Shown piece by piece: positions 44,533 through 52,813 of a stretch of DNA of 64,000 nt. Under the pieces are notes generated by a model, which saw only the letters and a list, made by a program, of their open reading frames with translations, had not been told where the DNA came from and ran no database searches. Source of the DNA: UBA1783 sp050950925 (lineage in GTDB: Bacteria > Bacillota_I > Bacilli_A > Erysipelotrichales > Erysipelotrichaceae); contig JBMNIN010000001.1 of NCBI GenBank assembly GCA_050950925.1, positions 248,001 to 312,000 on the forward strand, in the 5' to 3' direction. A program made the translations under genes and the position numbers. Numbering within the stretch: the first letter of the stretch is position 1; each line of letters starts with the position of its first letter.

Positions 44533-44791
44533 TGGAAGAAAATGAAAGATAAACATTTTCACAAAGAAATAACTGACGAAAAGTTAAACAGTAATTCTCA
44601 CTTACTTACCTTTATTATCAGATTTCAGACATTTTTTATTTAAAACATTTTTTATATTTAGCTTATCATTCTACCCTATTAATTCTGTAAATAGCATATT
44701 GAAACAACTTCATCGAAATTACTGAAATTATACCATGATATTACATCAATTATACACTGCGGTCTTATAATCATAATGAGGGTTACTTTCC

Positions 44792-45858
44792 ATGAATAAA
44801 AGAATTTCCAAAATAAAAACGATTATGGAACAAGAAAATATTGATCACATTCTTATTACTGACTATTACAATCTGAAGTATTTTATTAATTTAGAATTAA
44901 ATTCTAGCGAGAGGATGGTTGTTCTTCTAGTTAATAAAAACAGTGAAAACATTTTGTTTCTTAACGATTTATTTTCAATTCCTTCTTCGGATAATTATAA
45001 AATTATCTATTACAACGATTCTGAAGATTGTATCAGTATACTTTCGAACCATTTATCCGGTAAATCAGTTTACATTGATGGTAAATGGACAGCTTCTTTT
45101 TTGTTAAGATTAATGAATCAATTTTCTGCCCATTATCAGGATGCCGATTTTTTAATAAAAAAAATCGTGCAATTAAAGATGAACAGGAAATTAAGTCAAT
45201 GATTAAAGCTTCATTAGACAATGATGAAGTAATGAGAAAAATTTTTCCTCATATAAAATTGAAAGTTAGTGAAAAAGAGATATATAACCAAATATTATCT
45301 GAATTCGAAAATCTGACTTGTGAACCTGTATCCTTTGAACCTATTGTGGCTTTTGGCAAGAACGCCAGTGACCCTCACCATCAATCCAATGATACCATTT
45401 TACAAAAAGGTGATGTCTGTCTCATTGATATGGGCTGCCGTAATCAGGGTTACTGTTCTGATATGACCAGAACCTTTTTACAGAAAAATGAAAAAATGGA
45501 AGAAATATATGAAATAGTGAAAAATGCCAATCATCTGGCTATAGAAGCGGTCAAACCAGGAAAAAAGTTTTCTGAAATTGATAAAATCGCTAGAGACTAC
45601 ATCAGTAAATCCGGTTATGGACAATATTTCACTCATCGTTTAGGACACGGTATCGGATTAGAGGTTCATGAATGCTATGACGTTTCTTCTGCAAACGAAA
45701 CTGTCATAGAGGAGGGAATGTGTTTCTCTATTGAACCTGGAATATACCTGCCGGATATCGGAGGAGTTCGCATTGAAGATCTTGTTATAGTTTCCAAAAA
45801 GGGAGTAATTGTTTTAAACAGTTTCCCAAAAGACAAACACTATATAAAAGAACATTAG
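44792..45858 (+). pseudogene. M24 (Xaa-Pro aminopeptidase-like) gene in two frames across an A8 run
   Basis: The first frame (44792-45202) encodes a creatinase-type N-terminal domain (MNKRISKIKTIMEQENIDHI). The second, one base back, encodes the full M24 domain with all metal ligands: LIDMGC, SDMTRT, HRLGHGIGLEVHE, SIEPGIY and RIEDLVIV. They join at A8 (45157-45164), read ATA AAA AAA ATC in frame 0; slipping by -1 gives IKKNRAIKDEQE and a product of about 355 residues. It may be an inactivated gene, a slippage-expressed gene or a programmed -1 frameshift. GAGGG precedes the ATG. Confidence 0.85.
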
Positions 45859-45930
45859 GTCTATTGAAAACAGCAGGTTCTCAATCATTATTTGAGTAAT
45901 AAATATCAGTTGTATTAAGGAGGATTAATT

Positions 45931-46125
45931 ATGATAACTAAAAAAACAAAAAGATTTAAAAAAGTTTATTCACAAGGTGGAATGAAAACTAAAGAAATCT
46001 GGGTAGATATGGAGACCGGTGTAAATTATCTGTATCATGAATCCGGTTATTCAAGTGGAGTTACACCATTATTAGATAAGAATGGCCTTCCATTTATTTC
46101 GCCAATTGAAAAAACAGAAGATTAA
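45931..46125 (+). CDS. DUF6440-like small protein
   Basis: 64 residues with the pattern VDMETGVNYLYHESGYSSG, TPLLDKNGLP, typical of the small DUF6440-type proteins of Bacillota. Basic N-terminus (ITKKTKRFKKVYSQGG), no membrane segment. A very good AAGGAGGATTAATT-ATG start. The function is unknown. Confidence 0.75.
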   Translation: MITKKTKRFKKVYSQGGMKTKEIWVDMETGVNYLYHESGYSSGVTPLLDKNGLPFISPIEKTED

Positions 46126-46188
46126 CTGATTTTTAACTCGTTTATTGTTAGAAATAACATTATCGCATGCCTAAATATTAGGTGCTCC

Positions 46189-46343
46189 GTGTAATATTCG
46201 GTGAGGTTGATTAAATATCCTTAACAGTTGTGTATTTTTCCTGTAATTACAGGAATTTAGAAAGCCCGCTAAATCTTTCTAGAGTAAAAGTTTTTTTCTC
46301 AAACTTACTCACATATCTCCTCGCCGAATATTACGCCCTTTTT
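46189..46343 (+). ncRNA. Candidate structured RNA with an 18-bp closing stem
   Basis: GTAATATTCGGTGAGG (46191-46206) pairs with CCTCGCCGAATATTAC (46319-46334), with one G-U pair, extended by GT/GC outside. The closing stem is followed by CCCTTTTTATTTTG. Inside are CCTGTAATTACAGG (a perfect 14-nt palindrome), TAGAAAG / CTTTCTA around CCCGC, and AGTAAAAGTTT / AAACTTACT. A compensatory-looking stem with three inner hairpins and a T tail is typical of a small RNA of about 155 nt. I do not recognise the family. No open frame competes for the strand. Confidence 0.6.
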
Positions 46344-46468
46344 ATTTTGTCAATTTATCAAATTGTCATCAGACAAAGCAAAACAGATAATTTATATCTG
46401 TAGCAGAATCAGCTGTTTTGAATTATTATAGAAAAATGTTCAATATCTGAATTTATTTATAAAAGGTC

Positions 46469-46499
46469 TTGTTTGTGACGTTAAGTGATGAAATATAAT
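46469..46499 (+). promoter_or_regulatory. MerR-type promoter with a 19-bp spacer
   Basis: TTGTTT (46469-46474), 19-bp spacer GTGACGTTAAGTGATGAAA, TATAAT (46494-46499). The extended spacer is the hallmark of promoters that MerR activators remodel; the regulator gene follows directly, so it likely activates its own operon. Confidence 0.65.
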
Positions 46500-46521
46500 A
46501 CGTACAAGGAGGATTATATTT

Positions 46522-47322
46522 ATGGAAAAATATAGAGCAATACCAGAAGGTTTTATGACTGTTGGTGAAGTGGCAAAAAAATTCGGTATCTCTGTCCGTA
46601 CTCTGCAATACTACGATAATGAAGGACTGTTGCCTCCATCAGCAAAAAGCGAGGGTGGACGCCGACTCTATACGGATAAGGATTTAGTTATTCTTCATCA
46701 GATTATGTCTTTAAAATCATTGGGTTTTTCGCTGGATGATATAAAAAAGAACCTGATTTCGCTAGAAACTCCAGCTGATGTAGCAAACGCCCTTTCAGAA
46801 CAAGCCTTAGTAATAGAAAATGAATTGAAAAAATTATCTTCTTCTTTAGAGGCAATCGAACAGCTTAAAACTGAAGTATTACAGATGCAGAAGGTTGATT
46901 TTAAGAAATATGCTGATATTATTGTCAATCTTCAGATGAATAATGAATATTATTTTCTGATAAAAAAATTTGATGATGAGACTCTTGACCACATTCGTGA
47001 TAGTTTCGATAAAGATAGCGGCTTAGATTTTATAAACAGGTTTAACAGTCTGACTGAGCAAATTTTACAGCTGCAAAAGGATAATGTACCTGTTGAAAGC
47101 GACAGATGTCAACAGCTGACCAAAACTTACTGGAATTTGATATCCGAATTTACAAAAGGTGATACGAGTCTTCTGCCAAAATTATTTGAGTTAGGTAACT
47201 TTGAAAATGCCTCTACTGACTGGGAGAAAAAACAGGCTGATGTTAACGCTTATATCGGACCTGCCTTAGGAATATATTTTTCAAAGCTGGGAATAAATCC
47301 ATTTAAGGAGACAACATTATGA
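46522..47322 (+). CDS. MerR-family regulator with a TipAS-like C-terminal domain
   Basis: 266 residues. The N-terminus is a MerR helix-turn-helix (MTVGEVAKKFGISVRTLQYYDNEG, GGRRLYTDKDL). A coiled coil (about 105-150) leads to an all-helical TipAS-type ligand domain (LIKKFDDETLDHIRDSF, SDRCQQLTKTYWNLISEF). Relatives such as TipA, Mta and AlbA sense toxic compounds and activate efflux. AAGGAGGAT precedes the ATG at 46522. It overlaps the ABC ATPase start by 4 bp, so a shared operon is certain. Confidence 0.9.
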   Translation: MEKYRAIPEGFMTVGEVAKKFGISVRTLQYYDNEGLLPPSAKSEGGRRLYTDKDLVILHQIMSLKSLGFSLDDIKKNLISLETPADVANALSEQALVIENELKKLSSSLEAIEQLKTEVLQMQKVDFKKYADIIVNLQMNNEYYFLIKKFDDETLDHIRDSFDKDSGLDFINRFNSLTEQILQLQKDNVPVESDRCQQLTKTYWNLISEFTKGDTSLLPKLFELGNFENASTDWEKKQADVNAYIGPALGIYFSKLGINPFKETTL

Positions 47323-48134
47323 GTGTTGCCATAGAAGTTCGTAATTTGAAAAAAAGTTATGGTAATAATATTGTTCTCAAAGAAATCAGTTTCACAATTA
47401 AGAAAAATGAAATATTTGCTTTTTTAGGAGTTAATGGCGCAGGAAAAACTACTACTTTAGAGTGTATTGAAGGGTTAAAGACATATGACAGCGGAGAAAT
47501 TACTGTAAATGGGAAAATGGGTATTCAGTTACAGTCCTCATCATTACCTGCCCATATCAAACCACTGGAAGCAATAAAATTATTTGCCAAATGGAATAAA
47601 GCGGATATTGATTATAAGATGCTGGATATTCTGGGAATAGATGAGATAAAAAATAAAAAATATTTTGAACTTTCAACCGGACAAAAAAGACGATTACATC
47701 TTGCTCTTGCACTGATTGGAAAACCGGATATTATTTTTCTGGATGAACCATCTGCCGGACTGGATGTCGAAGGCAGACTAGCGTTACACAAACAAATTCA
47801 TAAACTTAAAACACAGGGAAAAACAATTGTTCTAGCCAGTCACGATATGGCAGAAGTTGAGTCTTTATGTGACCGTATTGCCATATTAAATAATGGCAAC
47901 ATTGTTTTTTGCGGAACTTCTAAACAATTAACTGATAAATTAGGAAGAAATTATCATATCCACATTAAAACAGAAAAGGAAGAAAGTTCTTTTGAAACAA
48001 CTAATATTGAAGATGCTTTACTTGCTCTGCTTATAGAATTGAAACAGAAAAATGAGCGTTTGATGGATATTAAAGTTGATCGCGGTACTTTAGAACAGCA
48101 TTTTATGGAAATGGCAAGGAGAGAAACAGAATGA
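47319..48134 (+). CDS. ABC transporter ATP-binding protein
   Basis: 271 residues: Walker A GVNGAGKTTT, signature LSTGQKRRL, Walker B DIIFLDEPSAGLD, and the switch His in ASHDMAEV. It is of the DrrA/CcmA-type single ABC domain that pairs with ABC-2 permeases. The start overlaps the MerR gene (ATGA) and the end overlaps the permease gene by 4 bp. It probably energises export of the compound sensed by the MerR protein. Confidence 0.93.
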   Translation: MSVAIEVRNLKKSYGNNIVLKEISFTIKKNEIFAFLGVNGAGKTTTLECIEGLKTYDSGEITVNGKMGIQLQSSSLPAHIKPLEAIKLFAKWNKADIDYKMLDILGIDEIKNKKYFELSTGQKRRLHLALALIGKPDIIFLDEPSAGLDVEGRLALHKQIHKLKTQGKTIVLASHDMAEVESLCDRIAILNNGNIVFCGTSKQLTDKLGRNYHIHIKTEKEESSFETTNIEDALLALLIELKQKNERLMDIKVDRGTLEQHFMEMARRETE

Positions 48135-48847
48135 ATGGTTTTTTATATAGTTTAACTTTACAGTGGAAATTAGATATCCGAAGCAAAACTTTACTGGTTA
48201 CCTGTTATATTGTTCCTATTTTATTCTGCCTTATTATGGGCGGTATTTTTACTTCAATTATGCCGGAAATGAAAAATACGCTTGTACAGTCAATGCTTGT
48301 ATTAAGCATATCAATGGGAGCTTTTATCGGATTCCCTCCAGCGCTGATTGAAACTTATGGAAGTGACATCAAAAAGGTTTATTCCGCTAATGGAGTACCG
48401 ATATATTCAGGTGTTATTACCATGTTTCTTTCCGCACTGATACATTTGTTACTTAGCAGTGTTATTATAATGTTACTTTCTGTTTTACTTTATGACGCTG
48501 TATTACCTGCAAATCTTTTGCATTTCTTTTTGGCACTGACTGTTTACACTGCGGTGTCACTAAGTGTTGGCAGTATATTAGGACTTGTTTTAAAAGAACA
48601 GTCGAAACTGACAATGATATCGCAACTTCTGTTTTTACCTTCAATTATGCTTTCGGGAATTATGTTTCCTGGTGATTTCCTTCCTGATTTTCTAAAATCT
48701 CTGGGTTATCTTTTCCCAGCTTCATGGGGATATAATTTAATGCTTGATGGTGGTTTTTGTTTTAAAAACTTATGGTATCTGATCTTCATATTTTTTATAG
48801 CATTAATTGTAAATATTATTCTTTTGAATAAACATAAAATCAAATAA
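48131..48847 (+). CDS. ABC-2 type permease
   Basis: 238 residues with six hydrophobic segments. The ABC-2 motif (MLSGIMFPGDFLPDFLKSLGYLFPASWG) is in the last third. It follows the ATPase with a 4-bp overlap. Together they resemble the daunorubicin-type efflux pairs and NodI/J relatives. Confidence 0.9.
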   Translation: MNGFLYSLTLQWKLDIRSKTLLVTCYIVPILFCLIMGGIFTSIMPEMKNTLVQSMLVLSISMGAFIGFPPALIETYGSDIKKVYSANGVPIYSGVITMFLSALIHLLLSSVIIMLLSVLLYDAVLPANLLHFFLALTVYTAVSLSVGSILGLVLKEQSKLTMISQLLFLPSIMLSGIMFPGDFLPDFLKSLGYLFPASWGYNLMLDGGFCFKNLWYLIFIFFIALIVNIILLNKHKIK

Positions 48848-48880
48848 GATTAACACGAAATATAAATTTCAGGAGGTAAG

Positions 48881-49531
48881 ATGAAAAATATTAAGAGATT
48901 ATCATTTATTGCAATATTGTTTATGACGGCATTTTCACTTTTGAATATTTTCGACTTTAGTTTTAAAACAGCAAATATTAACTTTGCCAGTTTAACTCTT
49001 CTTATCGGAATCACAATGTACTTCATTACTTTTACAATTGAAAAGTCTGCTGATTTATTAAACTTCAAAATGATACCGATTGCTTTGAAAGATAAGAAAA
49101 TCATTATTTTGTGTTTAATGCCTGTTATTGTCAATATAATATGTCTGACCGGAGCAAAAATATTTGTGCCTGAATTCATAACTCACTTAAAGGGTAGGAC
49201 AGTTTTTCTGGCTTTCAATCAGATACTGCTGCTTATTATCCAGCTTGTCATTGCAGCTGTTGGTGAAGAAATCGCTTGGCGGGCTTTTTTCCAAAACCGA
49301 TTAACTGAATCAATTTCATTTGTACCGGCACTAATTGTTTCTTCTGCTTTATTTACAATATGTCATATAACAAACGGCACACTGTCAGTCGTCCTTTATG
49401 ATTTACTGTTCATATTTATAAATGCTCTGTTTTATGGGATTATTTTCAGGAAAACAGGTAGCGCTTTTGTCAGTGCACTTACCCATTTTCTGGCAAATTT
49501 ATCCGGAATTATGTTTATAATGTTTTTATGA
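48881..49531 (+). CDS. CPBP-family intramembrane metalloprotease in the efflux operon
   Basis: 216 residues with about seven hydrophobic segments. Motif 1 is GEEIAWRAFFQNRL (catalytic Glu pair and Arg), motif 2 FTICHITNG (His), and motif 3 SALTHFLANLSG (His). The order is as in the CPBP/Abi family. It is 33 bp after the permease with an AGGAGG ribosome site, which places it in the same transcript and points to self-protection against a peptide or lipid-targeting toxin rather than a housekeeping task. The gene is followed by a terminator. Confidence 0.87.
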   Translation: MKNIKRLSFIAILFMTAFSLLNIFDFSFKTANINFASLTLLIGITMYFITFTIEKSADLLNFKMIPIALKDKKIIILCLMPVIVNIICLTGAKIFVPEFITHLKGRTVFLAFNQILLLIIQLVIAAVGEEIAWRAFFQNRLTESISFVPALIVSSALFTICHITNGTLSVVLYDLLFIFINALFYGIIFRKTGSAFVSALTHFLANLSGIMFIMFL

Positions 49532-49571
49532 TCAAAAAATGGTAATTGCAATTTTAACTGAAATAAATTTG

Positions 49572-49608
49572 AAACAGCATTCCGGAAATGGTTTGCTGTT
49601 TTGTTGTC
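49572..49608 (+). terminator. Terminator of the MerR-ABC-CPBP operon
   Basis: Stem AAACAGCA / TGCTGTTT with an inner ATTCC / GGAAAT pairing, followed by TTGTTG. Confidence 0.75.
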
Positions 49609-49683
49609 GGTAACAGAAAAGCAAAGCAAGATAGTTCAGATTAGTATTTCAATATTCATTAAATTTTCCTGCTTTATAAAAAA

Positions 49684-50136
49684 TTACTGCTTTTTCTTTA
49701 ATACAGCATTCAAAATCAATATAATAACACTTATCCATATTACCAGAATTGGAATTGCAAAATACCATTTTCCTGGTTTTCCGTCTTTCCATATTTTTTC
49801 TGCCTGCAGTCGATTTCGTTCAATTATATTTTCAGGAATAAATTTAATAGTTAACAGGACCAATAAAGGAAGTAGAATTATATCATCAAAATAACCTAAA
49901 ACCGGAACAAAATCCGGAATTATATCAATAGGTGACAAAGCATATGCAACAGTTATTCCGGCAAATATTTTCGCTATAATTGGTGTGTCTTTGTCTTTCA
50001 AGGCTAAAAATATTGCTGGAATTTCTGTTTTCATTTTTTCAGCTTTAGTTTTCAAATCCATCCAATCATCTCCATAAGTTTCAATCTTTTCTTTTATTGA
50101 TTTTTTATATAATTCTTCTTTTTCAATTTCCACCAT
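49684..50136 (-). CDS. DUF1232 (YkvA-type) membrane protein
   Basis: 150 residues. The DUF1232 core AYALSPIDIIPDFVPVLGYFDD is complete, followed by a hydrophobic segment LPLLVLLTIKF and a C-terminal membrane anchor (WYFAIPILVIWISVIILIL). The N-terminal 50 residues are charged. YkvA-type proteins are small membrane proteins of unknown function. It is alone on this strand, convergent with the CPBP operon. Confidence 0.88.
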   Translation of the reverse strand: MVEIEKEELYKKSIKEKIETYGDDWMDLKTKAEKMKTEIPAIFLALKDKDTPIIAKIFAGITVAYALSPIDIIPDFVPVLGYFDDIILLPLLVLLTIKFIPENIIERNRLQAEKIWKDGKPGKWYFAIPILVIWISVIILILNAVLKKKQ

Positions 50137-50139
50137 TTA

Positions 50140-50334
50140 ATAACTATTCTTCTATAATAGGACCCTTTTCAAAATTCTGGAATTAATTCGTCAATTCTTT
50201 TTTTATTATATCCTTTAGAGGTCTCTCACCATTTATCCTCATCAAACCCTGTTTTACCAGAACCATTGGATATAAACAACAGCATTGGCACATCTGCTGT
50301 ACCATTAGCATCAACTGTTTCAGCATTATTCTCT
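50140..50334 (-). pseudogene. Remnant of an alpha/beta hydrolase
   Basis: The minus strand spells NAETVDANGTADVPMLLFISN, then GSGKTGFDEDKW before a stop, resembling the C-terminal third of alpha/beta hydrolases of Bacillota (VPMLLFISNG, a GTG/GFD turn). No start, no upstream part and no catalytic Ser are present. It may be a truncated gene; support is thin. Confidence 0.35.
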
Positions 50335-50790
50335 TTACTCTATCAAAGTCCTTTTAAGCTTCATCTTTTCATTTTTGTATGAAATTAAAGTATGACTTGG
50401 AAAAAATAACAGTGCTGAAACAGTCAGTAAAACTGATCTGTTCATTATTCCGCTGAAAATAAATACTATTGAAGGAATTATAGACAGTAACAGCGCTTTG
50501 AAAATACCGGTTTTATTAAAACAGACAATCCATATCAGGCAATAAATTACAACTAATATTACATTAATAATCACATAACATAAAAAGGCTTCATTTGACC
50601 GGAAACCGAAACAGGTACCCGGTATGTTAATAATCATAAACGTAAAACATCCGACTCTCCCTGTCTGTTCAATAAACTCCACATATTTGTTCTGCCATTT
50701 ATTTTCAAATCCGTCTTTACATTTAATCGCAAATACGATATTAGGTATCATAATAATCACTATAAAGATGAATCCATAAATATTAAACAC
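50335..50790 (-). CDS. Hypothetical membrane protein
   Basis: 151 residues with about five hydrophobic segments. The start IYGFIFIVIIMIPNIVFAIK is followed by the basic KCKDGFENKWQNK, and GRVGCFTFMIINIPG. I recall similar unnamed proteins in Clostridia and Erysipelotrichia. The gene starts with GTG, 11 nt after GGAGGG, directly at the end of the GNAT gene (2-bp gap), so the two are co-transcribed. Function unknown. Confidence 0.7.
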   Translation of the reverse strand: MFNIYGFIFIVIIMIPNIVFAIKCKDGFENKWQNKYVEFIEQTGRVGCFTFMIINIPGTCFGFRSNEAFLCYVIINVILVVIYCLIWIVCFNKTGIFKALLLSIIPSIVFIFSGIMNRSVLLTVSALLFFPSHTLISYKNEKMKLKRTLIE

Positions 50791-50792
50791 TT

Positions 50793-51266
50793 TTATATTA
50801 TCCCTCCTGATATTCTATTTAATTCTTTACTCAACATTGGAGATTCATATAACCTGGCATTTTCAAAAGAATGATAAAAACTGTCAGCTTCATGATTTTC
50901 AGCACGAATCAGATAATACTCATATATATTGTTATCCTTACAGTCATTTTCCAATTCTTTAAATAAACCCTGAGCAATTTTTTTATGGCGATACTTTGGT
51001 AAGACATACACCCAGTTTACATAAGCAATACGATATCCATCCTGCAGGCAACCATAAAAATGATATTCTATCCGTCCCACAACATTTCCATCATCAATTG
51101 CCAGAATTGATTTTGTATTCATAAAAAAGGAATCTTTTAATCTTTCTTTTATCAGCTTTTCATCAACACTTTCAGCCAGCATCATTTTAGGTTCTTCTTC
51201 CATCGCTGTTTTCAGATATTTTATATAATTATCCGCATTATCTGACGTTAATTTTTCGTACTCCAT
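50793..51266 (-). CDS. GNAT family N-acetyltransferase
   Basis: 157 residues. Beta 4 VNWVYVLPKYRHKKIAQGLFKELE carries the acetyl-CoA signature (Arg/Lys-rich loop and G/A turn), followed by IYEYYLIRAENHEADSFYHS. Length and order fit a single-domain GNAT enzyme; the substrate is unknown. Probable operon with the membrane protein at 50335. Confidence 0.85.
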   Translation of the reverse strand: MEYEKLTSDNADNYIKYLKTAMEEEPKMMLAESVDEKLIKERLKDSFFMNTKSILAIDDGNVVGRIEYHFYGCLQDGYRIAYVNWVYVLPKYRHKKIAQGLFKELENDCKDNNIYEYYLIRAENHEADSFYHSFENARLYESPMLSKELNRISGGII

Positions 51267-51318
51267 GATTTAAAATCCTCCATCAAATATTTTTAAACAA
51301 TCAGATTTGAAAACTTCC

Positions 51319-51876
51319 TTATCTTTTAATTTCTCTAATCATTGAATATTCATTTAATAATGTTCCATCTTTCAGACGAATAGAATTTGGCTTGATTCCC
51401 GTTATTTTAAACCCCATTTTTTCATATAATGCTCTTGCACGATTATTTCCCTCGACAAATTCCAGTTCGATTTGAATTATATCTTCATTGTCCTGAGCTA
51501 TTTTGATAATCTGCTGTAGCAATCTTGTGCCAATCCCCAAATTCCAGAACTCGCGTAACAAAACAATTGTCGTTCTTGCACGATGTTTCGTTTTTAAATT
51601 ACTGCTCCATGAAATCATACAACTGCCTGCTATTCTGCCTTCAACAAAACAAACCAACATAGCCTCATTATCTGAACTGTTAATTCTATCAAGTATTTCC
51701 TTTTCTTTTTCTAAAGTATATCGGCTGTATTCTTCAGGATATCTTGCTGTAAATTCCGTTTCTTTTGCAGATTTATATAAAAAATCCAACATGTTTTGGA
51801 CATCTTCTTCTTTGGGACTGCGAACTATTGCTGTCCTTCCATCTTTTAAACGGAAATCAGATTTTTCTACAATCAT
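51319..51876 (-). CDS. GNAT family N-acetyltransferase (RimI/spermidine type)
   Basis: About 185 residues: FRLKDGRTAIVRSPKEEDVQ opening, SCMISWSSN, TTIVLLREFWNLGIGTRLLQ (acetyl-CoA motif Q/R-x-x-G-x-G as W-N-L-G-I-G), and NNRARALYEKMGFKITGIKP. The pattern fits acetyltransferase_1 members acting on amines or antibiotics. The frame is open upstream to 51951, but the ATG at 51876 has GGAGGG 5 nt before it. Confidence 0.88.
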   Translation of the reverse strand: MIVEKSDFRLKDGRTAIVRSPKEEDVQNMLDFLYKSAKETEFTARYPEEYSRYTLEKEKEILDRINSSDNEAMLVCFVEGRIAGSCMISWSSNLKTKHRARTTIVLLREFWNLGIGTRLLQQIIKIAQDNEDIIQIELEFVEGNNRARALYEKMGFKITGIKPNSIRLKDGTLLNEYSMIREIKR

Positions 51877-52000
51877 GGCTACCCTCCATTTTTTTGTCTT
51901 CCCCCTGTTTTTTATTAAAACATAATATTGCTTATTAATAATCTTTTTCATTATTTAACTTCACAAATTATTTTTTATCCAGGCTGCTTCTATAATTAAC

Positions 52001-52034
52001 AAAGCCCGGCTACCGTTCTGATCAGCCGGACTTT
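52001..52034 (-). terminator. Terminator of the ispF operon
   Basis: Minus-strand stem AAAGTCCGGCT / AGCCGGGCTTT (11 pairs with one G-U) and a T-rich tail TTTGTTAATT. Confidence 0.8.
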
Positions 52035-52050
52035 TACTTTTTTCTTTCTC

Positions 52051-52263
52051 TTATACCAGTTCTAAATCCCCGGGAGTAAAGCCCGTCTCTTCAATAATTT
52101 CATAAATATCTTCTACCGTAAAATCTGAATCAATAAAGACTTCTCTTTTTGTAACATTGAATGTGACAACTGCTGTCTCTGATTCTGCTTCAAAAGCTTC
52201 TCTAATCTGTATTGCGTCATTTTTATTCTTCATATCTTCCACAATCACTTTATACGTGTACAT
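52051..52263 (-). CDS. Small HMA-fold-like protein without the metal site
   Basis: 70 residues, fold pattern beta-alpha-beta-beta-alpha-beta like heavy-metal-associated domains (TYKVIVEDMKN, AVVTFNVTKREVFIDSDF, IYEIIEETGFTPGD). The CxxC metal site is replaced by KNKNDA. The start codon lies in the end of ispF (14-bp overlap), so the two are translationally coupled. The role is unknown. Confidence 0.65.
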   Translation of the reverse strand: MYTYKVIVEDMKNKNDAIQIREAFEAESETAVVTFNVTKREVFIDSDFTVEDIYEIIEETGFTPGDLELV

Positions 52264-52747
52264 ATTCCGTTTTCCTTCTTTCTTTTAATACGACAACAGC
52301 CAGTGCTGCTACTCCTTTTTCTTCCCCAACAAATCCTAGTTTTTCCCCCCGGGTTGCCTTGACGTTAACTTTAGATACATCACACTTTAATACATCTGCG
52401 ATATTTTTTTCCATCTGTCGTTTATATCCGGCTAATTTCGGTTCTTCTATCAGGACTGTTGAATCAATATTTCCAATTTCATAATTATAATTTGACATCA
52501 TTTTTTCAACTTCAGCCAACAAGAGCGTTGATGAAATACTTTTATATCTTTCATCAGTATCAGGAAAGTGTGTTCCTAAATCACCTAATCCTAAAGCACC
52601 TATTATTGCCTCTGCAATAGCGTGTAATAAAACATCAGCATCAGAATGCCCTAAAAGTCCTTTTTCATACTCTATTTTGACGCCGCCAAGAATTAATTCT
52701 CTGTTTTCTGTTAACTGATGAATATCTATTGCCTGTCCAATTCTCAT
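52250..52747 (-). CDS. ispF: 2-C-methyl-D-erythritol 2,4-cyclodiphosphate synthase
   Basis: 165 residues; fifth enzyme of the MEP isoprenoid pathway. Metal ligands are in IDIHQL (D-x-H) and LLHAIAEAI; LLGHSDADV and GDLGTHFPDTD (the T-H-F-P-D motif) follow. The upstream ATG at 52774 is not needed: ATG at 52747 has AAAGGTGA 4-5 nt before it and begins MRIGQAIDIHQL. Other MEP genes are not in the window. Confidence 0.95.
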   Translation of the reverse strand: MRIGQAIDIHQLTENRELILGGVKIEYEKGLLGHSDADVLLHAIAEAIIGALGLGDLGTHFPDTDERYKSISSTLLLAEVEKMMSNYNYEIGNIDSTVLIEEPKLAGYKRQMEKNIADVLKCDVSKVNVKATRGEKLGFVGEEKGVAALAVVVLKERRKTEYVHV

Positions 52748-52813
52748 ATTTTCACCTTTAAATAATTTTAACATATTTTGTTGTTTAATGTCCTAATATG
52801 TTAAAATATAAAC

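Noticed and set aside
46126..46343. Possible CRISPR-like or riboswitch array in the spacer before the MerR operon
   Set aside because: Only one long inverted pair is present and no regular direct repeats; it is listed as a candidate structured RNA instead.
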